This document shows positions 38,500-49,000 of a stretch of 64,000 nucleotides of DNA, piece after piece. Numbering within the stretch: position 1 is the first letter of the stretch; every line of letters starts with the position of its first letter. The notes under the pieces are model-generated. The model did not search any database, had not been told where the DNA came from, and saw only the letters and a program-made list of their open reading frames with translations. The stretch spans positions 47,602,501 through 47,666,500 of the forward strand of contig JAVUNC010000005.1 of assembly GCA_032173965.1 (NCBI GenBank), in the 5' to 3' direction. Source of the stretch: Sitta carolinensis. Lineage: Eukaryota; Chordata; Aves; Passeriformes; Sittidae. The position numbers and the translations under genes were made by a program.

Positions 38500-39027
38500 C
38501 ACTGCTGAGGCCACAGCTCAAATTCCTTATTTCCAGTTTTGTGTCCCTCACTACAAGAAAGACATTGGGGTGCTGGAGCATGTCCATAGAAGGGCACAGA
38601 AAGAGCTGATGAAGTGTCCAGAGCATAAGTGTTATGAGGAGCAGCTGAGGGAGCTGGAGTTGTTTAGCCTGGAAAAAATGAGGCTCAGGGGAGACTTTAT
38701 CACTCTCTACAGCTCCCTGAAGGGAGGCTGTAACCAGGTGGGGGTTGATCTCTATTTCCAGGTAACAAGCAGTAGGATAAGAGGAAACAGCTTCAAGTTG
38801 CTCCAGGGGTGGTTTTCATCGAATATTAGGAAACATTTCTGCACTGAAAGTGTGGTCAGAAAGAGGAACAAGCTGCCCAAGTGAGTGTTGGAGTTACCAT
38901 TTCTGAAGTGTTTGAAAAGACGTGGCATGTGGGGACACAGTTGTTTTGAACATGACAGTGTTAGGTTAATGGTTGGACTCAATGATCTTAGAGGTCTTTT
39001 CAATCTAGTGATTCTGTGATTCTATGT
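38500..39027 (+). mobile_element. CR1 LINE 3' fragment, plus orientation
   Basis: The sequence follows the CR1 3' ORF2/UTR consensus. 'CACTACAAGAAAGACATTGGGGTGCTGGAG'-type sequence lies at about 38550, then 'GGCTGAGG'-like, 'GTAACAAGCAGTAGGATAAGAGG'-like and 'AATGGTTGGACTCAATGATCTTAGAGG'-like blocks follow. It ends in GATTCTGTGATTCTATG, the typical CR1 terminal repeat, at about 39010-39026. A short internal stretch near 38855 is deleted relative to consensus. Confidence 0.93.
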
Positions 39028-39454
39028 ATTAGTTCACATTATAAACAGCAATTTAAGGAGGCAGTGGAATTTTACTGAAGCCTTTGCTATTGTCCAGTCT
39101 TGAACAGTTCACGGCAAGGGCCAAGGAGCAGCACAACTCTGGAAGTAAGGGCTCTGCTTCTCAGAAGCTCAGGACTGTTCATGATCCCCCTGCACAGCCA
39201 AGGCAAGGCCAGTGTCCTCCCCTCAGCATCGCTCCAGTATTGCCTGTGGATGCCTCAGGCCCAACTGGTCCCTGGAATATCTGGATGCCACAGGAATAGT
39301 GCAGCTTTGCAGAGTTTTATGGTGATTTGCTGTCCTTGGTGGTTGGGTGTGTGGTACCTGAGAGCTCAAAGGGGCCTCATGCTGCTTCTCTGCATCACTG
39401 CAGCCCACAGCTTCCTCATGAGGGAAAGTGCAGGGGCAGGCACCGGTCTCTCTG

Positions 39455-39718
39455 GCAACCAGCAAAAAGATCCAGGACAATGGCCTGAAGCATTGTCAGG
39501 GGAGATTTGGGCTGGATACTAAAAGTTTCTTCACCCCGACGGTGGTCAGGCACAGCAATAGGCTGCCTAGGGAAGTGGTCACAGCACCAAGCCTGACAGC
39601 TCAAGAAGCGTTTGGACGACGCAGTCAGGCACACGCTGTGATCCCTGGTGCTCCTGGGGCCCGCGGTGTGGCTCCTGTGCAGGACCGGGAGCTGGAGGCG
39701 ATGATCCCTGCGGATGCT
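39455..39718 (+). mobile_element. CR1 LINE 3' fragment beside the CENPM promoter
   Basis: Recognisable CR1 blocks run from 'CAGGGGAGATTTGGGCTGGATACTAAAAG' type sequence at about 39497. 'GTGGTCAGGCACAGCAATAGGCTGCC' type, 'CAAGAAGCGTTTGGACGACGC' type and 'CTGTGCAGGACCGGGAGCTGGAGGCGATGATCC' type blocks follow, ending near 39712. The terminal ATTCTATG repeat is missing. The sequence after about 39640 is unusually rich in CpG for a CR1 copy and merges into the CENPM island. Confidence 0.8.
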
Positions 39719-40560
39719 CCCCGAGCCGGGATAGCCCGGGAGGCGATGGCCGCCAGCCCCGCAGCGCCCCCTGCCGCCCGCCGGTAACAGCGACCGCCCC
39801 GCCCCTCCGGCCCCGCCCCTCCGGCCCCGCCCCTCCGGCCCGGCCCCGCCCCTCCGGTCCCGCCCGCCGCCCCGCCCGCCCCCGGCCCGGCCCGCCCGGC
39901 CCCGGCCCGCCCCGCCGGCCCCGGCCCGCCCCGCCGGCCCCGGCCCGCCCCGCCGGCCCCGGCCCGCCCCGCCGGCCCCGGCCCGCCCCGCCGGCCCCGG
40001 CCCGCCCCGCCGGCCCCGGCCCGCCCCGCCGGCCCCGGCCCCGCCTCTCGACGTTTTCCGCAAGGCGGAGTGCAGCTGCCATTTGAATTCTGGCGGGCCG
40101 GTGGCGGGGTGCGCCGTCTCCCGCTGAGATGGCGGTGCTGCGGCCCTTCGACAAGCTCCCGGCGCTCAACTCCGGCGTCCTCCTGGTAGGTCCGGCAGTG
40201 GCGCCGCTCCTCAGCCCGGCCCCGCCGTCCCTTCTCCTGCCCTTTCCCCGTCCCGGCCCCGCTGAGGGCGCCCGCCTGTGCCGGGCCGTGCTGCGCGCAG
40301 GCCTTGCCCGGCCGGGCGGTGTGCGAGGCAGCGGCCGGGCCGGGCCGGGGCTGTGTCTGAGTCTGACCGCGCTCTCGCCTCTGCCCGCAGCTCGTGGGCT
40401 CGGACGAGGCGCTTCAGCAGCAGCTGGCGGAGGCGATCCTCCGGGAGAAGAAGAACTTCAACATCAGCATGTGAGTGGTGGAATGCGAGTGGTGGAGAGC
40501 GGGATGCGTCGCCTGCGGCCCCGGGCCCGTACGAGGCCCGCTGCCACCTGATCCAAGAGG
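39640..40560 (+). promoter_or_regulatory. CpG-island promoter of CENPM
   Basis: Extremely GC- and CpG-rich sequence covers the first two CENPM exons and about 490 bases upstream of the ATG. Three tandem copies of a 14-bp unit containing CCCCGCCCCTCC lie at about 39797-39840; they resemble GC boxes for Sp1/KLF factors. No TATA box is evident. A GC minisatellite occupies the core of the island. Confidence 0.75.
39898..40045. repeat. 19-bp GC-rich minisatellite, 7 full copies plus a partial one
   Basis: The unit GGCCCCGGCCCGCCCCGCC starts at 39898, 39917, 39936, 39955, 39974, 39993 and 40012 without visible differences. A partial copy follows from 40031. The array ends about 85 bases before the CENPM ATG. 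The minus strand is a regular series of G runs and could form G-quadruplexes. A 57-nt codon period gives artefactual Gly/Arg/Pro-rich open frames on that strand. Confidence 0.95.
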
Positions 40561-43500
40561 TGCAAACCGGCGGCTGTGACGCGAATTCACGGAAAGCTTC
40601 TGCTTCGGATTTCTAATGCACCAAAATTGGTTAAAAACGCAGGTTCCGTCGCCGTGGCGGGAGTCGGAGCTGTAGAGCGCACGGTTCAGAGAGAGAGACT
40701 TCTCTCTTGCGAACGCTAGAGAGCACCACTGCCCAGATGTGACTGCATCTGCAGCAGGCAAACCCCTCTGTCCTCAGGGCAGGCAGTTTGGGCATGCTTG
40801 GAAATGGGAGGGGGGAGAAAACATTTCCCACGTTTATGTTCACCATGCACATACCCTTACCTATTGCTTGTTGCACAGATGTTTGATTACTAAATTGGAA
40901 AGGTATGAGAGCAACTCATTTTTTTCCCCCACCTGAGAGACAGAAATTAAACATCCTAGGACAAAATGGGACAGGTACAATGCTTGAAAGTACTTGCAGG
41001 TGAACGAGTGTTTCTGAAAGATGTCCATGGCTTTGGATGCTCCTTGTAACTGTTTTCTAGTTTATATGCACACACGTGCTTTTCCTCCCCAAGCTATTAA
41101 GATGCACTTGGAATTTCAGCTTTAGCCACATGACAAGTCCTGTCTTAAAAGCTTGATTAACTAACTTTTTACTATAAAATATCTTTGACAGCTCTTTTGC
41201 CAAGACCAAATGAGTTTAGTCAGCTCTTCAGAAGGTGTTTGTGTTAGTTCTCTTCTGTAATTCATGGCTATACCAAAAAAGCAACCCGAGCTAATGTTCT
41301 GCTGGCTAATTAGAGTGACTAGTGCTCTGATTGTGGCATCTTGGATGTCTGTGCTAACTAATAATAAATGAATTACCCCATTTTCTGTGTGAAACCTGCA
41401 GCCTCTGCTGAGCTGTGGAGTGCCATAACTAGATGGCTGCTGTTACTACAGCTGGGTAACTGCCCAAAGGCACAGAATTGTGTGCTCATGCTACACAGCA
41501 AGATACATTCCTGTGTAAATACTGCTAGGAAAGCAAAGTCCATGGGTTTTTCCCCCACTGTGTTACTTCGGGATTATAAACATTACAGGTACATCTGTTG
41601 GGTGAAGATTTAGAGGGCTTGAGTGTTTTGTGTTTCTTATTGCTCAGAGGGGATGTGGGGAAGGCTTCTGCAGTGCATATCTGGAGATTGCTGACATTAT
41701 CTAGTCATGTTGGTTTAAATATAGCAGAATTCCAAATGCAGTGCTTTTCCGGGTCGCTTTTTTCTTCCCCCTAGACAATGAGATCTGATACTTTCATCAA
41801 AGAGTCTCCCTAAATTTCACCTTAATAAGCTGGTTTATGTTGCAATGTGTCTTTCAAGCTCACTTTGCTCCTCTCTTGTGTTAGTTTCAGAACATTTTTG
41901 CTAAATCATGTCTTCCATGAATGGAAGAAACAAAACACCTTTATTTGGAGACTAGCAAACAAAACTACAAACTATATAGGATTAATAGAAGGGAATATGG
42001 TCTGTAGCTGCTGCGAAAAACTGTTAAGTTCTTGAGACTCTATTGCTAGAAGTAATATTCCCCAAGAAGACCACAATCAGTATTTCTTCCTTGGCTTTCA
42101 GAGAGGAAGTGGATTGTAAGAGTGACTGAACTTCTGGAATGTTTGTTTGTCCAGTTTAAATTGAAGTGATCTTCCAAAAATGCAGTGCTGATAAATAATG
42201 TTCTTCTCTGTGGAAGATCCAGTTATGTACTGCTGAAACCTTTTTTGGTTGGTTGGTTTGCTTGTTTGTTTTTTGTTGTTATGAGTTGTTTGTGATTGTT
42301 TGGCATTTTTAGTGGGAAGAGACTTGAAAATCCCATCCTGTATTTCTTCCAACAGCTCTAATTAACAGTGGTGGTACCGTGTAGAAGGATGCCTAAACTA
42401 ACCTAGTAGCTCCTAGTAGAGAAAGGGTTAAAAGGGGAGGGTAATGATATAATAGAAGCTCTTTTTGAGTTATAACTTCATCTATAAAGCCGTACTAGTG
42501 ACAAATTTGTGGTCTAAAGTTCTTTTGTACCTGAAAATTCTTTTGTACCTGGAAAGGTCATCTCTCCTGTGTGAGCATATGAGCAGTATCTCTGGAACGT
42601 GACAGAAAAACACTGATACATTTTAACTGAAAATTGGCAGCAACATATTCCAGTAAAGAATTGGGGTTCACTTTGTTAGAAAGGACTCTGTAACAATTAA
42701 ATGAAATGACTTGCCATGCAGATCTGCATGGAGAAAATGTTTCTGGGAGCCTTGTTATGCTCTAATAAGCGTCCCATTATAACCAGCCTTGTCTAGCAAT
42801 TACCATTGTGCCTGTCAGCAACTATGAGTGGGCCTAAGATATGAGAGTACCACTTAAACAATCACAGTGTCTCTTCAATGCCCACGTATTTAGTTATTAG
42901 CAGGCTTCCTGGTAACCTGCTACAGGGCGAACTGCAGTAGTTATATGACTATGGGTATGTGGATACTGTCTTGCCAAGCAATTTGGTTAAACTGGCAAAT
43001 TTGTTATCTTTCAGTCACCTTGCTACATCCCTCCCCTTACCTTCGGAGAGGGATCATCTTCGACCAAGGATAGATCTGATTGTGTTTATGATTGACATCA
43101 AGAGCAAGCACAGGTAAAAGAAGGGCAAAAAGATGAGAGGGGGACTAATATTCTTTCTTGGTTTGATGGCTAAATCTACATTTTTACTGTGTTGGAACTG
43201 CTGAATAGTGGGTTTCAAACCCAAGACTTGCTTTGGTGGAAGATCTCAGTAATGTATACAGTGGCTTTCTGGCCTCCAGCAGTGGATTAGGACTGAACTG
43301 CCCTGTCCAATAACATGCCTGCTGTGCACTAAGTTGCCATAGCATTCTCTGAAATTTATTTCAGAGAATTTATTTCTGGATCTGGATATGTGGCAATATG
43401 AACTGCGCTTTGGAAAGGTGCTGCCTGTAGAATTAGATGGAAGTGCTGGTGATGCTGTGAAGTTCTATAATATGCAGAAGTCTGATGTGCACTGGGCAGT

Positions 43501-46209
43501 GCTGCCCAATAACCAGCAAGTGGCTGTGTCTTCAGTTCACTGATACTCCTGGTCAAGTGGGATCAGCACTATGGATGACTCCAGGCAAAAGAGAAAGGTC
43601 TGCAGAGATTGATCCCTTTTCTATCATCTTGTGCTCGCCTTGGTAGAAATGATACTTAGTTTCCCCAGGCCACAAGTGAAGACTTGCTAAGGCACAGGAG
43701 TCAGCATTTTATTACTTACTTAACTTGTGACTGATGATCCTGGGCTCTCATTTACCAAAAATGACAGGCCCAGCTGCATACTTACAGCACAGATGGTGCT
43801 GCAGAAATGTGTGGGCAAGCGCTTCCTGAAAGAGCCAAAGTGGTGCTGAAGTTTCATTGGATATTAATGAATTCAGATGCTTAGTGTCTGTAAATCATGG
43901 AGGACACTGTTCAAACTAACTCTAACTGTTGAGTCTTGAGTAGAAAGGATATGTTATGTGTTATTAAACAGCTGTGGGTATTACAGAGGTCTCTGATGTC
44001 ATGCTTTTAGCATAAAGCAGAACTTTACGAGCTCACAAATCAGCAGATGTTAACATCATTGTTTTTCTAATTGTGCTTCTGAAAATTATTCCTGTTGTCC
44101 TCATGCTGCACTGGTTTAACCTCCCTGTACAACTGGATTGTCTGTACTTTTCCCACAGCTTGAAGAATGTCGAAACTTCCCTAGCTTATGTGGATGCCAG
44201 CTTTTTCCTGGGGAAAGTGTGCTTTCTTGTCACTGGGGGTACGTATGGCATCTCTTCCTCCTCTTCAAGTAGCACAACTCACTTGGTTTTCTTAAAACAG
44301 GGCACTGACTTAACTTGAAACAAACTAAAGAAAACCAGTGGCTTTGTTGAAACTTCGTTTAAATTATTTCTGAACTCCTCTGCCTTTTTTTATTGTTTTC
44401 CTAGATAAAACATGGTTCTCTCATGCTCACTTGCTCTCTCCATTTTTTTTTTCCAGTCAGACCTCTCTTTTCTGTCCCTAATCCCTGAATATGATTTGTG
44501 TTATTGATTTTTTGTGTGTGTGTGTGTGTAGCACTCTAGAAGTCTGTTCTATCTGCTCTTGCAGGTCTGTTGTAATGACAATCTTCATGAGCAGTGACAA
44601 GCATATGATACTGTGGTAATAAAGTGAATCTAAATGCACCAGCTACAAAACTACGAAGTATAGTTTTAATTCAAGACTGGTATCCCTGCTGTGTACTGTC
44701 TGGCCCTGTTGTTCCTCTATTCCTTCTGTCTCCCAGTGCTTTCCTGTGTACCCTTCCTGCTTCAGCTCTGAGGAACTGGAGGGGCCAGACTGTACTGCTC
44801 TGTTGGAACATAGGTGCTGTGTCCCTAGAGTTTGGGGGTCAGGAGGCCTAATTCTGAGATAGAGAATAAGTCTTAGCATTGTCTTGTGTTATGGCTCTCT
44901 TGATGAAGTGAATTCCTTGGAGACCACACCACTCTGTGGTACCATATGAGCCAGGAGGACTTGTGGTATGTGAGTGGAAGACTCTGCCCCACTGATGGTG
45001 AGCTGATCCCTTATGCAGAATGTTAATGTTACATGAAGAGTGATGTGGTACTATTCCTTCTGTTAGTATAATGAAAGACTTCTGTGCTAATTCCATTTCA
45101 AAACTTGTACCATTCTGTTTGCACTGCTCACTGTTGCTTTTCCTTCTACTATGCTCTCAGAATTAGCTCCGGATTTTTCTGTGGATGTGGAATTTCCTAA
45201 AACTTTTCTTCACTGATTATTGATTGTGAGGCTTGTAATGTGGGAAAATGTTTTTTTTAGTTGGCAGGGTGAATGCTTGCAGCATTGAGACGAATGCTGT
45301 CTGTAAATTAGGAGAAACCTACCGCAGTCCTGTGATATTCTGTGAGCTGGAGGTAAGGTGCTTATTTGACATTTCTGAATTCCACTGCTCTGTGACTGTT
45401 AGAAACATCATTATATTAGCAATAAATACAAGTTACAATAAATGCATGTGCTACTGGCTTTCGTAAGTGTCAGAGACCAGACTCTGTCTAAAAGAACAAT
45501 AGAGGTACAGGAGTCTGGCTGTCCTTGAAATGAATCTTCTAGTAATCTCGTCCTTCTGTGCTACTTCAAAACTTCATGATGCCAAGCCTATGCTAGCAAA
45601 AAATATCTCTGATATGCAAAGCCTCAGTACACTTATTCCTAGCTGCATTTTCTTTTCCTGGGAGCCCCTGAGCTGTTATTTGCCATGTGACTCCCTTGCC
45701 CATATAATGTTTTGTGTCAGCCAAACTTTGTGGCTACACTGACCATTTTGCCATCTGATGTGCCACTCTTTCCAATTACCTGCTTGGTCTGAAAGCTGGA
45801 GGGAGAGTTTGTCATTTGGCAGCAGCACACTTCACTTTTCTGTGTACTTGTCACTGCATCCTCAGAGACTGCTTCCCTACCAGCAGGTAGAATCCGTGCC
45901 TTTGGCAAGCCCTCCAGCACTTCCAGCTGGCAACACTGTACCTTCGTTAACATTAGGGAGGTAAATGTGCCTGTTTGGGGTTTTCTGTAGCTAGCCACTT
46001 TGATGTCTGTTCTAGTTCTCTCTTTTATCAAAGCTTACAGCTGCTTTTCTTTTCTATTGACGAAATAATTTCTCTGTTTGCAGTTGGAAGGGGTTCGACT
46101 TGCTACTGCTCAACGACTTGTGCGAATGTTACAGATCAGTGCTGGTCACGTACCAGGATTCTCTGCCTTGTTCTTTGCCTCGCTGTTGAAGAACTCTGAT
46201 GATGATTAG
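40129..46209 (+). CDS. CENPM: Centromere protein M, 6 exons
   Basis: The exons are 40129-40185, 40391-40470, 43015-43113, 44159-44238, 45261-45352 and 46084-46209 (stop TAG). They total 534 nt, 177 aa, close to the 180 aa of human CENP-M, and phase is kept throughout. CENP-M is a small pseudo-GTPase in the CENP-HIKM part of the inner-kinetochore CCAN complex. Family blocks visible are the N-terminal [28 protein letters not shown] (the degenerate P-loop, lacking GKS/T), [35 protein letters not shown], and the C-terminal [21 protein letters not shown]. The start ATG has G at -3 and G at +4. Exons 1 and 2 lie in the CpG island, and intron 2 is 2.5 kb. The C-terminus ends KNSDDD, shorter than the human tail. 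Reading through intron 2 would give a short alternative tail, but there is no evidence that it is used. Confidence 0.96.
44513..44529. repeat. Short (TG)n microsatellite in CENPM intron 4
   Basis: About eight TG dinucleotides in a row. Small, but probably length-variable. Confidence 0.8.
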
Positions 46210-49000
46210 CTTCTCGTTGTGATACTTCAGACACATTCGTCAGGTTTTTTTCATGTCTGGCATTCAAGATGCTGCAGTTGGAATCACATTGGGAAGCTTT
46301 TCTTGCATGATTTGTCGTGACCACTCATCCAGAATTGTTCCTAGTTGCTTACCTCTCAAGAAAAGTTTGATTCCTGTTCAGTGGATGACAGATAGGGAGG
46401 GCATTTTTAATTTGAGATTCCTATCTATTATTACATCTGAATCCCATTTCATGATCAAGTTTGAGTTTTTCCCACTTGGCCAGTGTCCAGGAGCTACATG
46501 TTTTTCTGAGAGAATATTAGAAGAACAGGCTACCAAAGTACCAGAGAAGAGGCAGCAGGCTCCTGCTTTCTCTCAGTTGAAATGCAGCACCTTAGTCTAA
46601 TGTGAAATCTTGCTGCCAGGTTTTCTCTGTCCACCAAGAATGGGGAAGGAGGCTGGCCTGCAGCTTCTAGATAGACTGCACTTGGCAGTTAATGATCCAG
46701 CTGTATGAGCATCTGCCCAGCAAAGGACTCACTATTTCCATGCCTTGTATCTAATTGGGAAGGAAGAGACTAAAGAATGTAGTCAATCTAGCACTTCAGC
46801 TTTCTTTTAGATCCTCGAAGAAAAAGAATCCACCTGTCAAGGCCAAGACAGCCCAGTAACACAACCTCTGGGGCTGACCAGAGGTGAAAACCAGCCAACC
46901 AGACCACAGCAGCACACAGAAAATAGGTTGTCTTGGCTGGTTTGGCATATGCTTTACTACAGATTCTGACCAGCAGTAAGTTGTGCCTTGTGCTTACTGC
47001 AAGTCACTAAAGTTTGAGAGTTCTAATTTAATTTAAAAAGTAATATGTAATAGTTGTAGGCTCTTTATTAGCGATGCAGCATGGGCTCTAAAACCTGTGA
47101 AGCTTGCCCCAGTTTGCCCTGGCAGGCTGGTCCTTGCTGGCAGCTCAAATTTCCAGTTAGTTGTTTTGCTGCACTCGTGGCTTCAACCATGTGGTGGTGG
47201 CAAAACCTTTTCAAATACAGCCCTTTCTGTCCGTTGAGTTGAGCCACCTGCCAGAATACAGTGCTTTTTGAAACACTGCTATGTTTCTTACCCAGAATTG
47301 CATGCCAGGTAGAAATGAAGCCTAGAGAGAATGTGTTAAGCTCCCCTCTGGTTTAATTTATTTAATCCCTAATAGTCTGCTTTAATGTTCCTAGGTGCAG
47401 AGCTCTAGCTGTGTGCAGTGTTTTGGTTAGCTTGTTTCTGACATCTGTCTGTGAGCAGGAAAAGCAGAAAGCAGCACTGCAGGCTTAATCAGCTGTGAGT
47501 GTTGGCAGTCCTTGCAAAGACAGCTCAGCAAGGCACAAAGCCTGTATCCTTGCTCAGAGGACACACAAATCCCAGCTCCAGTTGTATTGTTGCTGATGGG
47601 GGGAGGGCTAGGGTGTTTGTCAGCTGAAACAAAAGGAGCTAAACCATTCAGCTGTGTTATGATGCCCAAAAGGGCTGGACTCTGGCTAAAACCCAAAGGA
47701 GAAAGACATGTGCAAACTGTCGTGGCTGTGTAAGGAGGATTGGAAGCTTAATGGGCATGCCCTACTTTCAGCTAGCTTTGCCATCCTCAAGGTACTAACC
47801 AGGACTTGGCCACCAGAGAGAGGCAATCATGCTGAGAAACAAGTTTCTGTGTTGGTTATGCTGTCTCAGCCTTGCTCTTGCTTTGAGTCCCTCAAAATAA
47901 AGGAGACCATGGCTTAGAATAGGCTGGTTTTGATTTGCTCTCGATGTGCAGGTGCAGTCTGTGGGAGGAAAGGAAGTGGCATAAAATGAGCAACTCTTTT
48001 GTGTCCTTTGCAACTCCTATAGGCAAGGAGACTTTTCCATCTCCTAGGTTGCTCTCCAATTGACACTAATAACTGATGGACTCAGATTAAATCCCTTTGG
48101 CCTCAAGAGTAATTTCACTGTGCTTTTTTAACTAGTGAAAATGAAACTTTTTTGGTCGACCCAGAATGCTTTGGAGTAACCCACATGTGCTACTGTCCAT
48201 TCCTGCACCTTCGAGCAGGGTTTTTTTTCCACTGATATGTTTCAGATGTGGTATTTCTTCCCTTGTACTACTTTCAAAGAAGAAAGATGCTGTTTTTACT
48301 TCCTACAGGTGGCTGAATCTCAGCTGGTACATAATAAAATCTAGTTCCTTAAGAGCAGAATCTTGCTTCACCTTGGGGCAAATATTTTTCTTGCTCTTAG
48401 GAGAAAGTATTTACTAGAAGTGGCAGGGGAAGCGAAGCATATCTAAGAATATGACACTGTGTCTCAGGTCCATCATGTTTTACAACCCAAAGTAGTTGGG
48501 ACACATCTAAAGCTACATCTTCAACTATGTAAATACCTCTAGGAGCTGTCAGCTATTAGTTTAGACAGGCCATAACACTGCCCTTACTACCAGAGGAGAC
48601 AAGGCAGCTGAGGATATCTTTCATCTGGATGGAGTAGCCAGGGCTAATGTTTGATAAAGGTCTTGTGAAAGTAGTGCTTGGATTGGGCTCAGAGGCATGG
48701 AAAGCCTGAAGCTGAATTAAGGTTAGTTACTGAAGTTTTGTGTTCAAATCTCATGAAAGAGTTTGCCAAGCTGACTGAAATCTAAACTAACAGAAACATT
48801 TTGAAGTTCCTTGCTTTCTCTTCTCTCTTGCCTCAGTTCCCTATCCCTGTGGAGGTTTTCAAAGAGGAATCCCTCTCTGTGATGAAAATACCTGTAAGCG
48901 TTGCTGGTTTGACTGTTTCAGTTTGTAGATGTGTTTCTGTTTGTCAGTTATGTCAGCAAAATTAGAATAAAAGAGCTCATACCAGTTGCACTGGTGTAAG
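46210..49000 (+). other. CENPM 3' UTR and downstream flank
   Basis: No other gene is recognisable. Plus-strand AATAAA motifs at 47896-47901, about 48329 and about 48966 are possible polyadenylation signals. Which one is used, if any, cannot be told from the sequence, so the UTR length is open. Confidence 0.35.

Noticed and set aside
39416..40169. Gly/Arg/Pro-rich minus-strand frames of 196 and 215 codons
   Set aside because: They are translations of the 19-bp minisatellite, whose 57-nt period gives a 19-residue protein repeat. Not a gene.
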